Shown here: positions 9,404 to 16,734 of the stretch, piece after piece | Layout of the letters: the number at the start of each line of letters is the position of its first letter | How positions within the stretch are numbered: the stretch's first letter is position 1 | Assembly (NCBI GenBank): GCA_902574695.1 | Contig: CACGON010000008.1 | Location: 1 to 44,314, forward strand | From: an uncultured Pelagibacteraceae bacterium | GTDB lineage: Bacteria > Pseudomonadota > Alphaproteobacteria > Pelagibacterales > Pelagibacteraceae | Length of the DNA stretch: 44,314 nt | Direction of reading: 5' to 3' | Notes under the pieces: model-generated | Told to the model about the DNA's origin: nothing | The model's input: the letters and a program-made list of their open reading frames with translations, nothing else | Databases searched by the model: none | Made by a program: the position numbers and the translations under genes

Positions 9404-10084
9404 ATGAAAGGAAAAATTTTTATTATTGAAGATGAAGCTTCAATAGTTCAATTAGTCCAACATAATCTAGAAAAAGAGGGTTATGTTGTCTCTTCATCAT
9501 TAAACGGAAATGAAGGTTTAAAAGAATTAAAAAAATTTGAACCTAATTTATTATTATTAGATTGGATGCTACCGGATTTATCGGGGATAGACATCTGTAA
9601 AAATATTAGAAGAGACAGTAATTTTAAGAGCCTTCCTATCATTATGCTTACGGCCAAAGGTGAGGAAGAAGACAAGATTAAAGGTCTAGAAAGTGGTGTA
9701 GATGATTATATTACAAAACCATTTAGTTTTAATGAATTATCTGCTCGAATAAAAGCTGTTCTAAGAAGATCCGATCCTAAAGTTGTTGCAAATGAATTAA
9801 TATTTGATGATTTAAAATTAAACAAAATAGAAAAAAGAGTTTTTAGAGCAGATAAAGAAATTCAAATTGGTCCTACAGAATTCAGATTATTAGAATTTTT
9901 TTTAACAAACCCCAAAAGAGTTTATTCAAGAGATCAAATTTTAGAAATAGTTTGGCCTAATAATGTGAACGTTGAAAGTAGAACTATTGATGTTCACATA
10001 CGAAGACTTAGACAATCAATAAATATTGAGGGTAAAAAAGAGTTAATAAGAACAGTTAGATCATCAGGTTATTCTCTGGTTTAA
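9404..10084 (+). CDS. phoB: Phosphate regulon response regulator PhoB
   Basis: OmpR/PhoB-type transcription factor that activates the phosphate regulon when phosphorylated by PhoR. The receiver domain (1-120) has the acidic pair near residues 9-11, phospho-acceptor Asp53 (LLLDWMLPD), Thr83 and Lys105 (TKPF). The winged-helix DNA-binding domain covers about 130-226 with VESRTIDVHIRRLR as the recognition region. It is the likely ligand of the candidate Pho boxes before pstS and pstC. Its stop codon interlocks with that of the convergent small gene on the other strand (shared TTAA at 10081-10084). Confidence 0.96.
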   Translation: MKGKIFIIEDEASIVQLVQHNLEKEGYVVSSSLNGNEGLKELKKFEPNLLLLDWMLPDLSGIDICKNIRRDSNFKSLPIIMLTAKGEEEDKIKGLESGVDDYITKPFSFNELSARIKAVLRRSDPKVVANELIFDDLKLNKIEKRVFRADKEIQIGPTEFRLLEFFLTNPKRVYSRDQILEIVWPNNVNVESRTIDVHIRRLRQSINIEGKKELIRTVRSSGYSLV

Positions 10085-10302
10085 ATAATAATTTTATAAA
10101 CTCCTATTAAGAACAATGGTATTTGTAGTCCAAAGTTAGTTAGTATCGCTTTATCTTTGCTAATAAATCCAGCGATAGTCCATCCAACAACTCCCAATCC
10201 ATGAAAATAGATATTTAAAGGATAAATATTAAGGTTGGTTAATAGAATACCAACCAAAACTAAAAATGTGCTTATCCATTTAAGATATTTCTTAATAAAC
10301 AT
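10081..10302 (-). CDS. Small two- or three-helix membrane protein, function unknown
   Basis: A protein of 73 residues with hydrophobic stretches at about 9-26, 31-48 and 53-70, and a short positively charged N terminus (KKYLK). I do not recognise a functional family with confidence; similar tiny inner-membrane proteins of this pattern occur in alphaproteobacteria as uncharacterised DUFs. AAAGGGA lies a few bases upstream of the ATG as a ribosome binding site, supporting a real gene. It is convergent with phoB, sharing its last four bases, and stands alone between phoB and zur on the minus strand. It may be read from its own promoter or from the znuCB-zur transcript. Confidence 0.72.
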   Translation of the reverse strand: MFIKKYLKWISTFLVLVGILLTNLNIYPLNIYFHGLGVVGWTIAGFISKDKAILTNFGLQIPLFLIGVYKIII

Positions 10303-10347
10303 ACGTTTCCCTTTCAGCTTGTTTTATTTAGATTTTTAGATAATAAC

Positions 10348-10749
10348 TTATCTACATTTTTTACATAATCCAAAAAACTCAAGATTGTATTTACTATATT
10401 TCATACCATCTTTGTCTTTGAAATTAGCTAGATATTTAGAGAGGCTTGAACTGCTTATTTCTGTAATTTTTTCACACATTTCACATATAGAAAAAGCCGT
10501 TGCTTTTGATACCTGGCAGCTCGAATTTTGACATGCAATAAAGGCATTTCGACTTTCAATTTTGTGAATTTTTCCCATTTCAACTAATTTATCCAAAGCC
10601 CTATATACTTGTAGCGGTGCTTTTATTCCTTTTTTTTGGACATTAAAAAGTATTGAATAAGCTTTTAATGGTTCAGGGGATTTATCAATTAAATCAAAAA
10701 TAATTTGCTGATTTTTTGTAAGATTATTTTCTTTATGCATTCTTCTCAT
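10348..10749 (-). CDS. zur: Fur-family zinc uptake regulator
   Basis: DNA-binding repressor of zinc import. The 133 residues show a Fur-family winged helix with the recognition segment APLQVYRALDKL (44-55), then HKIESRNAF, and two CxxC pairs, Cys89/Cys92 and Cys129/Cys132, which hold the structural zinc in Fur and Zur proteins. His62 and Cys73 align with the sensing-site ligands of E. coli Zur; Cys78 may supply a further ligand. Adjacency to znuB, znuC and znuA and the Zur-like palindromes upstream of that cluster argue for Zur rather than Fur. It starts 15 bases after znuB, so it should be in the znuC-znuB-zur operon and autoregulated. A second in-frame ATG lies at codon 4; the first has a GGAG upstream. 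Confidence 0.9.
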   Translation of the reverse strand: MRRMHKENNLTKNQQIIFDLIDKSPEPLKAYSILFNVQKKGIKAPLQVYRALDKLVEMGKIHKIESRNAFIACQNSSCQVSKATAFSICEMCEKITEISSSSLSKYLANFKDKDGMKYSKYNLEFFGLCKKCR

Positions 10750-10764
10750 TTTACCGATTCTCCA

Positions 10765-11568
10765 TTAGTTTTTCAATTTAATCGATTGTTTAATATTTAG
10801 TAACGACAATACAAATAACAATAAAGATGCAGCTATTATAGAAGGGCCTGATGCTGTATTAAATTCTAATGAGGAAAACAAACCTAAGCCTACGGATAAC
10901 AATCCTCCAATAATTGAGTAAAGTACCATTTTTTGCGGACTAGAGGATATGTTTCTAGCCATTGCAGCTGGTATAATTAACATTCCAGTAATTAATAATA
11001 GACCAACCATTTTTATAGATATTGCAATAATAGCTGCCATTAAAATTGTAAATATAGCCTTAGCTCTATCAGGATTTAAACCTTCCGCTTCTGCCAATTC
11101 ATAATTTACTGTTGATGCAAACAAAGGTTTCCAAATTAATTTTAAAATTAATAAAATTAATGCACCTCCAATCCAAATAATTAATAAATCATCAACTGTT
11201 ACCGCTAATATATCTCCAAATAATAGCCCCATAATATCGAATCTAATAAATGTTAAAAATCCAATTACAACGAGCCCAACAGCCAACGAGGAGTGAGCTA
11301 AAAGTCCAAGCAAAGCATCACCTGGTAGATTAGTTTTTTTTTGTAATTGTATTAAAATTAAAGCTATTAAAGATGAAATAATAAATACAGATAAAGCAAT
11401 ATTAAATTCTAAAGTATAAGCTAAAGTTACACCTAGTAAAGCAGAGTGGGCGAGCGTATCACCAAAATAAGACAATCTTCTCCATACCACAAAACATCCA
11501 AGGGGCCCTGTTACAAATGCAATCCCAATTCCTGCAAATAAAGCTCTTATAAAAAAATCGTCAAACAT
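10765..11568 (-). CDS. znuB: Zinc ABC transporter permease
   Basis: Inner-membrane permease of the high-affinity zinc importer, ABC-3 family. The 267 residues carry about eight hydrophobic helices; family landmarks are GPLGCFVVWRRLSYFGDTLAHSALLG near the N terminus, NYELAEAEGLNPDRAK in the cytoplasmic loop that contacts the ATPase, and LLLITGMLIIPAAMAR. It begins immediately after the znuC stop and is followed by zur. Manganese-type ABC-3 permeases look similar, but Zur and the His-rich ZnuA make zinc the best substrate call. Confidence 0.94.
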   Translation of the reverse strand: MFDDFFIRALFAGIGIAFVTGPLGCFVVWRRLSYFGDTLAHSALLGVTLAYTLEFNIALSVFIISSLIALILIQLQKKTNLPGDALLGLLAHSSLAVGLVVIGFLTFIRFDIMGLLFGDILAVTVDDLLIIWIGGALILLILKLIWKPLFASTVNYELAEAEGLNPDRAKAIFTILMAAIIAISIKMVGLLLITGMLIIPAAMARNISSSPQKMVLYSIIGGLLSVGLGLFSSLEFNTASGPSIIAASLLLFVLSLLNIKQSIKLKN

Positions 11569-12315
11569 TTAATTTTTTTTTATTTCTCCCTCACTAGTAT
11601 GAATATGATCGTGTCGGTGTTCATATCTTGATAATATTTGAGAAGCCTGTTCACCAAATAAAGCTTTATACTCATTATTTTTTGCCACATCTATTGGAGT
11701 ACCTGAGCAACATACATGACCATTTAAACAAACAACATGATCTGTAGCGCTCATTACAGTATGTAAATCATGAGAAATTAATAAAATACCGCAATTTAAT
11801 TCGTCAGAAATTTTCTTTATTAGTTCATATAAAGCTATCTCTCCCGTGAAATCCACACCTTGAACTGGTTCATCAAGAACTAGTAGTTCAGGTTTTTTTG
11901 AAATTGCTCTTGCAAGCAGAACTCTTTGGAACTCACCACCTGATAAGTCTCCTAAGTTTTTATTTTTAAGATGAATTACACCCGTTAAAGATAAAGCTTC
12001 GTTTATATCTTCCTCTTTAAGATTTTCAGTGAGTACCATAAAATCGTAAACTCTAAGAGGTAATGTCCAATCGATAGATATTTTTTGAGGAACATAACCA
12101 ACTTTGTCTGTATACTTTTCAACTTCTCCATCTATTTTCTTATAAATACCTAAAGCTATTTTGGCTGTAGTACTTTTCCCTGATCCATTCGGTCCGATAA
12201 GAGTAACTATTTTACCTTTCTCAACCTGAAGGGATACACCCTTAACCAGCCACTTATCATTTACTCGAAACCCAGCTTCTTTTAATTTTACTAATATATT
12301 TTGATTAGTGCTCAT
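11569..12315 (-). CDS. znuC: Zinc ABC transporter ATPase
   Basis: Energises ZnuB from the cytoplasmic face. It has Walker A GPNGSGKST (about 39-47), signature LSGGEFQR, Walker B LLVLDEP and the switch histidine in LLISHDLHTV. The C terminus is histidine-rich (RYEHRHDHIHTSEG), as is common in ZnuC and possibly metal-binding. The length of 248 residues is normal. It is the first gene of the znuC-znuB-zur operon, divergent from znuA across 71 bases holding two Zur-like sites; no ribosome binding site is obvious. Confidence 0.95.
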   Translation of the reverse strand: MSTNQNILVKLKEAGFRVNDKWLVKGVSLQVEKGKIVTLIGPNGSGKSTTAKIALGIYKKIDGEVEKYTDKVGYVPQKISIDWTLPLRVYDFMVLTENLKEEDINEALSLTGVIHLKNKNLGDLSGGEFQRVLLARAISKKPELLVLDEPVQGVDFTGEIALYELIKKISDELNCGILLISHDLHTVMSATDHVVCLNGHVCCSGTPIDVAKNNEYKALFGEQASQILSRYEHRHDHIHTSEGEIKKN

Positions 12316-12323
12316 TTTATTGC

Positions 12324-12352
12324 TTGACTTATATATGTTATATTATTACATA
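12324..12352 (+). promoter_or_regulatory. Candidate znuA promoter
   Basis: TTGACT at 12324-12329 is a good -35 hexamer, followed after 17 bases by TACATA at 12347-12352 as a modest -10. The first Zur-like palindrome (12336-12350) covers the spacer and -10, so Zur bound there would block polymerase. The -10 is not a strong match; an alternative (TATATT near 12356) is possible. Confidence 0.5.
12336..12350. promoter_or_regulatory. Zur box 1 (imperfect palindrome)
   Basis: TGTTATATTATTACA is a 15-base palindrome with one mismatched pair, close to the core of known gammaproteobacterial and alphaproteobacterial Zur sites (TGTTATAnTATAACA). It lies in the shared znuC/znuA promoter region, 18 bases centre to centre from the second copy. 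Confidence 0.72.
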
Positions 12353-12353
12353 T

Positions 12354-12368
12354 TGTTATATTATAACA
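12354..12368. promoter_or_regulatory. Zur box 2 (perfect palindrome)
   Basis: TGTTATATTATAACA is a perfect 15-base palindrome identical to the core of the E. coli Zur operator. It lies 18 bases upstream of the znuA ATG and about 39 bases from the znuC start, placed to repress both directions. Confidence 0.85.
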
Positions 12369-12386
12369 ACTTAAAATTTAAACATT

Positions 12387-13442
12387 ATGAAAAACCTTAA
12401 AAAACTACCAATATTATTATCAATATTATCATTATTAACTTTTTATACAAATGCTAACGCAGAGATAAAAGTAGTTACATCAATAAAACCAATACACTCT
12501 TTAGCTAGCTATCTAATGGATGGGGTTGGAAAACCAGATTTAATAGTAGATGGATATGCTTCTCCACATGGATTTGCTTTAAAACCATCACATGCGAAGA
12601 TGCTTCAAGAGGCTGATATTGTTTTTTGGGTAGGTGAAGATATAGAAAACTTCATGGTAAAACCATTAAATTCAATTGCCAAAAAAGCTGAAAAGATAGA
12701 GTTAATGGAAATTAAGGGAATAAATAAACTAAAATTTAGAGAAAGAAATATTTTCGATGGTCACGATGATCATGGACACAAAGAGGACGATCATGATGAT
12801 CATGCAAAAAAAGAGGATGATCATGACGATCATGATCATGATAAAGATAAAGAGCACGGACACGATGACCATGATAAAGATGAACATAAAGAGGATGGTC
12901 ATGATGATCACGGTCATGGACATGAAGGCCATGCACATGGAGAACACGATCCACATATATGGCTAGATCCAATGAATGCAAAAGTAATTTTAAGTGAAAT
13001 GGCTGAACATTTAATTGAAAATGATAAAAATAATGAAGCAAAGTATAAAGAAAATCTTAAGAAAGCTCACAAAGATTTAGACAAACTAACAAAAAAAGTA
13101 AAGGCTGAATTAAATAAAGATTTTAAATCTATTGTCTTTCATGATGCATACCAATATTTTGAAAAGAGATTTGATGTTAATGTTCTAGGAGCATTCACCG
13201 TAAACACAGATGTAATGCCTGGAGCTGAACAATTAGCTGAAATCAGGGAAATAATTGAACATGATAAAGTTAGTTGCATATTTTCCGAGCCTCAATTTAA
13301 TCCTGATATAATAAAGGCTGTAGCAAAAGATATGAATATTCAAACAGGAGTAATAGATCCACTAGGAGCTACTTTAAATCCTGGTAAAGATTTGTATTTT
13401 GATTTAATTGGCAACATGTCAAAATCTTTCAAAGGTTGCTAA
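12387..13442 (+). CDS. znuA: Zinc ABC transporter, periplasmic zinc-binding protein
   Basis: Captures zinc in the periplasm for ZnuBC. The signal peptide is residues 1-25 (cleavage after ANA). Likely zinc ligands by comparison with E. coli ZnuA are His61 (SPHGFALKP), His190 (DPHIWLDP) and His252 (VFHDAYQYF), with Asp324 (IDPLG) as a possible fourth. Cys297 and Cys351 match the conserved C-terminal disulphide. Between the first two ligands lies a His/Asp-rich loop (126-187) holding 19 histidines, longer and more acidic than many homologues. The gene is divergent from znuCB-zur and controlled by the two Zur boxes. It is not followed by an intrinsic terminator I can see. Confidence 0.96.
   Translation: MKNLKKLPILLSILSLLTFYTNANAEIKVVTSIKPIHSLASYLMDGVGKPDLIVDGYASPHGFALKPSHAKMLQEADIVFWVGEDIENFMVKPLNSIAKKAEKIELMEIKGINKLKFRERNIFDGHDDHGHKEDDHDDHAKKEDDHDDHDHDKDKEHGHDDHDKDEHKEDGHDDHGHGHEGHAHGEHDPHIWLDPMNAKVILSEMAEHLIENDKNNEAKYKENLKKAHKDLDKLTKKVKAELNKDFKSIVFHDAYQYFEKRFDVNVLGAFTVNTDVMPGAEQLAEIREIIEHDKVSCIFSEPQFNPDIIKAVAKDMNIQTGVIDPLGATLNPGKDLYFDLIGNMSKSFKGC
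12762..12947 (+). repeat. His/Asp-coding low-complexity repeat inside znuA
   Basis: Codes for residues 126-187 of ZnuA. Short units such as GATGATCATG and GATCATGATGATCATG recur in tandem-like fashion, translating to HDDH, DDHDDH and DHDHD runs. In-frame repeats of this kind can expand or contract by replication slippage, so loop length may differ between strains. They also create spurious long open frames in the other five frames. Confidence 0.8.
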
Positions 13443-13484
13443 ATAAAAATTGATCTTTAGGCATAAATAATATCTAATAAAGGG

Positions 13485-14483
13485 ATGAGCACAGTCTCCC
13501 TTTCTTTAGATGAAATATTTGAATTAGCAAAAAAGACTTTACTAGCTAATGGATGTGATGAAGATACAGCATCGACTTTAGCAGATTTAATCAGAAATGC
13601 TGAGAGAGATGGCTCTTTATCTCATGGTTTGTTTAGATTACCAGCGTACGTTAGTGGTTTAAAGAGTGGCAAAATTAATGGCAAAGGAAAGCCTGAAGTA
13701 AAAAAAATTTCACCATCAGTAATTAAAGTTCAGGGAAATAATTGTTTAGCACCAGTAGTTTTAAGCAAGGGATTACCAGAATTATCTAAAGCAGCAAAAG
13801 AAAATGGGGTTGCCGTTCTTGCAATTAATAATTCACATCATATGGCAGCTATGTGGCCTGAGACAGAAAAATTAGCAGAGGATGGTTTGGTTGCGTTTGC
13901 ATGCACATCTTACAAACCTGCAGTAGCTCCTGCTGGCGCTACTAAACCATTGTTTGGAACTAATCCAATTTCATTTGCTTGGCCAAGACCTGGAAAAACA
14001 CCAGTGGTTTATGATATGGCAACCGCATCAATGGCAATGGGTGAAGTACAAGTTGCAAAAAGAGAAGGGCACAAAGTTCCATTAGGAACGGGTTTAACTA
14101 AAGATGGAAAAGACACAACTGATCCAGGAGCAATAGCTGATGGTGGTGTACTACTTCCTTTTGGTGGTTATAAAGGTTCAGCGATAGCAATGATGGTAGA
14201 GCTAATGGCTGGTGCATTAGTAGGAGACAATTTTAGTTTTGAAACAGCGGCTAAAGATAATAATGATGGTGGTCCGCCAAGTGGAGGAGAATTTATACTA
14301 GCAATATCTCCAGATAAAACAGCAGGAACAGACTGGCAAAAACACTCAGAAGAATTTTTTAACAAAATGAAATCTTTTGATGGCGTTAGACTACCTGGTG
14401 AAAGGCGACATAAAAATAGATTAGACAAAGGTCCAAGAAATATTAATCAGGAACTAGTAAATAAAATTAAATCTTTAAGCTAA
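13485..14483 (+). CDS. Ldh-family NAD(P)H-dependent reductase, DpkA-like (delta1-piperideine-2-carboxylate / delta1-pyrroline-2-carboxylate reductase)
   Basis: A member of the malate/L-lactate dehydrogenase type 2 family, with a fold unrelated to classical lactate dehydrogenase. Family landmarks: SHGLFRLPAYVSGLKSGKING, NNSHHMAAMWPETEKLAEDGLVA, KPLFGTNPISFAWP, MATASMAMGEVQVAKREG, TTDPGAIADGGVLLPFGGYKGSA and PGERRH near the end. The NSHH-AALWP and TKDGK-TTDP segments resemble Pseudomonas DpkA, which reduces cyclic imino acids to L-pipecolate or L-proline in D-lysine and hydroxyproline breakdown; I infer that role. Related family members act on ureidoglycolate, lactate or malate, so substrate is the uncertain part. 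The length of 332 residues is typical. It stands alone between znuA and convergent xthA, overlapping the end of xthA by 9 bases. Confidence 0.8.
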   Translation: MSTVSLSLDEIFELAKKTLLANGCDEDTASTLADLIRNAERDGSLSHGLFRLPAYVSGLKSGKINGKGKPEVKKISPSVIKVQGNNCLAPVVLSKGLPELSKAAKENGVAVLAINNSHHMAAMWPETEKLAEDGLVAFACTSYKPAVAPAGATKPLFGTNPISFAWPRPGKTPVVYDMATASMAMGEVQVAKREGHKVPLGTGLTKDGKDTTDPGAIADGGVLLPFGGYKGSAIAMMVELMAGALVGDNFSFETAAKDNNDGGPPSGGEFILAISPDKTAGTDWQKHSEEFFNKMKSFDGVRLPGERRHKNRLDKGPRNINQELVNKIKSLS

Positions 14484-15251
14484 TTCAATTTCAATTGGTG
14501 TATGATCAGATGGTTTTAATCTACCTCGAGGATATTTATTTATTTTTACATCCTTAACCAGATTAATAAGTGAGTTTGAAACTAAAAAATGATCAATTCT
14601 CATTCCATTATTTTTTTGCCAAGCACCGCTCGTATAGTCCCAAAATGTATAACCTTCTTTCTCTGGATTTATAAATCTATATGCATCATGGAAACCTAGG
14701 TTTATGAGCTCCCTTAATTTTTTTCTAATTTCTAATCTAAATAGAGCATCATTTTCATAACTTTTAGGATTATGAACATCTTCAGCAGCCGGAATAATAT
14801 TAAAGTCTCCGCCAATAATTATATTTTCATTTGATTTAGACATACTTTTTAATTTTTTAATTAAGCTTTCAAGCCAATAAAGCTTATAGGTATATTTTTC
14901 AGTATCTACAGGATTTCCATTTGGTGTGTAAATATTTATTAAAGTTATATTTTTTTTTTTAAACTTAATATCAGCCGTTATAATTCTCGATTGTTTATTT
15001 TTATCTTTAAATGGATCATTTTTAATATTTTCTAGTTTTTTTTTGGAAACTATAGCAACCCCATTATAACTTTTCTGTCCAAAAACATAATTCTCATATT
15101 TAAGTGATGAAATATCGTCGTAAGGATATGTTTCATTTTGTGTTTTTATTTCCTGCATCATTACAATATCAGGAGAAAATTTTTTTAAGTATTCTTTTAT
15201 ATTTTCAATTCTTGCTCTTACAGAATTTACGTTCCATGAGCTAATTATCAT
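14475..15251 (-). CDS. xthA: Exodeoxyribonuclease III
   Basis: Cleaves DNA at abasic sites and removes 3' blocks in base-excision repair. It has an endonuclease/exonuclease/phosphatase fold of 258 residues: SSWNVNSVRARI at the N terminus, the catalytic glutamate in MMQEIKTQ (residue 34), YTPNGN, GGDFNIIPAAEDVHNP, and the C-terminal SDHTPIEIEL with the Asp-His pair. I chose the ATG at 15251-15249 because it overlaps the erpA stop (TAATG) and begins right at the conserved IISSWNVNS; an in-frame upstream start at 15275 would lie inside erpA. It is probably cotranscribed with erpA and convergent with the reductase gene. Confidence 0.93.
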   Translation of the reverse strand: MIISSWNVNSVRARIENIKEYLKKFSPDIVMMQEIKTQNETYPYDDISSLKYENYVFGQKSYNGVAIVSKKKLENIKNDPFKDKNKQSRIITADIKFKKKNITLINIYTPNGNPVDTEKYTYKLYWLESLIKKLKSMSKSNENIIIGGDFNIIPAAEDVHNPKSYENDALFRLEIRKKLRELINLGFHDAYRFINPEKEGYTFWDYTSGAWQKNNGMRIDHFLVSNSLINLVKDVKINKYPRGRLKPSDHTPIEIELA

Positions 15252-15568
15252 TAAAGAGAGAAGGAGACGCCACAACCACAGGAAGATTTACTTTGTGGAT
15301 TGTTTATTTTAAATGACTCGCCAATTAATTCTTTTACAAAATCCACCTCAGATCCTTTTAGAAGTTCTGCTGACTGTTTATCTATTAAAATATTGTCAAA
15401 TCTTACATCATCATCTTCAGGTTTGCTGTCGAAAGAGAAATCATATTGAAAACCAGAACAACCACCACCTTTAATTGCGATTCTAAAAAAAGATCCTTTA
15501 TTCTTTTCAAGTAATAAATGGTTTATCTGTTTTATAGCTTTATCGGTAAATTTAATTTCTTTATTCAT
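15251..15568 (-). CDS. erpA: A-type iron-sulfur cluster insertion protein
   Basis: Carrier that delivers Fe-S clusters to target apoproteins. The 105 residues are of HesB/IscA type with the three invariant cysteines: Cys37 in GGGCSGF, and Cys97 and Cys99 in SSCGCG. ErpA is preferred over IscA because it stands outside an isc/suf operon, and because alphaproteobacteria often place erpA with xthA next to the dGTPase gene, as here. It is divergent from the dGTPase gene over 50 bases. Confidence 0.92.
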   Translation of the reverse strand: MNKEIKFTDKAIKQINHLLLEKNKGSFFRIAIKGGGCSGFQYDFSFDSKPEDDDVRFDNILIDKQSAELLKGSEVDFVKELIGESFKINNPQSKSSCGCGVSFSL

Positions 15569-15618
15569 AAATAATCACTGATATTACTAATATAATAATA
15601 TTTTTTTAATTTTAAAGC

Positions 15619-16734
15619 ATGAAAAATTTCAGCAATTTGGGTTTATTTAAAAGCAAAGGAAGGCTTTTTGCAGAACCAAATAACAGATTTAGAAGCCCCT
15701 TTCAAAGAGATAGAGATAGAATAATTCATAGCGCATCATTTAGACGCCTAAAGCATAAAACACAGGTTTTTGTTAACACTGAAGGTGATCATTACAGAAC
15801 TAGAATAACACACTCTATAGAAGTTGCTCAAATTGCAAGGACAATAGCAAGATTTTTAAAATTAAATGAGGAACTAGCCGAAACTTTAAGTTTAGCCCAC
15901 GATTTAGGACATACACCTTTTGGCCATGCTGGTGAAGAATCTTTAAATGAAAGCATGCAAATGCATGGAGGATTTGATCATAATTTACAAACACTAAGAA
16001 TTGTTATGTTCATAGAAAATAAATATTTTAGGTTTAAAGGTTTAAATTTAACTTTAGAAACAATAGATGGTTTACTTAAGCATAACGGACCTATTGATAA
16101 TCATGAAAAAATTAATCAAATAATTGGTTTTAGTAATTTAAAAAATAAATTTAATTTTGATACATACCCATCTTTAGAAGCACAAATAGCATCCATTTCA
16201 GATGACATTGCATACAATAATCATGATATTCAAGACGGAATTAAGGCCCAATTATTTGATCTAAATGATTTACTAGAAATTAATTTTTTTAAAAGTATTT
16301 TTAAACCATACAAAAAAATTAAAAACAAATCTAAAGAAATAATTATTTATCAGATAATTAGAGACTCAATAAATCTGATGGTAAAAGATTTAATAGAAAA
16401 TACTATAAAAAATATTAAAAAAAATAAGATCAAAAATCTCAATCACATATTTTATCAAGAAGAAACTGTAGTAAACTTTTCAAATAAATTTCAAAATGTA
16501 CTAGATGAAATAAGAAATTTTTTAAGAATCAGAATGTATAATAATAAAAATGTTTTAAATAAAAATAATAATGGAAAAAAAATCATTAAAAAACTGTTTA
16601 ATACCATTGATAAAAAGCCAATGAAATATTTGAGCAAAGAGCAACTAAAATTTGATAAGTATAGAAGTATTGCCGATTATATTTCTGGTATGACCGATAG
16701 ATATGCAATTAATTTATACAATATAACCAAATGA
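15619..16734 (+). CDS. dgt: Deoxyguanosinetriphosphate triphosphohydrolase-like protein
   Basis: HD-domain hydrolase splitting dNTPs into deoxynucleoside and triphosphate, helping to balance the dNTP pool. Visible motifs: RDRIIHSASFRRLKHKTQVF, TRITHSIEVAQIAR (His65), LAHDLGHTPFGHAGEE (His94/Asp95) and SISDDIAYNNHDIQDGI, which supplies the last metal ligand. The length of 371 residues matches the shorter dGTPase-like class common in alphaproteobacteria; the exact substrate is not proven by sequence. Its end overlaps argS by four bases (ATGA), the usual alphaproteobacterial dgt-argS order. Confidence 0.92.
   Translation: MKNFSNLGLFKSKGRLFAEPNNRFRSPFQRDRDRIIHSASFRRLKHKTQVFVNTEGDHYRTRITHSIEVAQIARTIARFLKLNEELAETLSLAHDLGHTPFGHAGEESLNESMQMHGGFDHNLQTLRIVMFIENKYFRFKGLNLTLETIDGLLKHNGPIDNHEKINQIIGFSNLKNKFNFDTYPSLEAQIASISDDIAYNNHDIQDGIKAQLFDLNDLLEINFFKSIFKPYKKIKNKSKEIIIYQIIRDSINLMVKDLIENTIKNIKKNKIKNLNHIFYQEETVVNFSNKFQNVLDEIRNFLRIRMYNNKNVLNKNNNGKKIIKKLFNTIDKKPMKYLSKEQLKFDKYRSIADYISGMTDRYAINLYNITK

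Noticed and set aside
12762-12947. Short recurring units that could suggest a CRISPR or satellite array
   Set aside because: Units are irregular, lack spacers and keep the znuA reading frame throughout.
12729-13041. Three open frames overlapping the middle of znuA, two on the minus strand and one on the plus strand
   Set aside because: They are products of the repeated GATGATCATG-type units, with very low-complexity Met/Ile/His translations and no start signals; the znuA frame explains the DNA.
15252-15275. Upstream start of xthA within erpA
   Set aside because: The ATG at 15251 overlaps the erpA stop as TAATG and begins at the conserved N terminus of the family.
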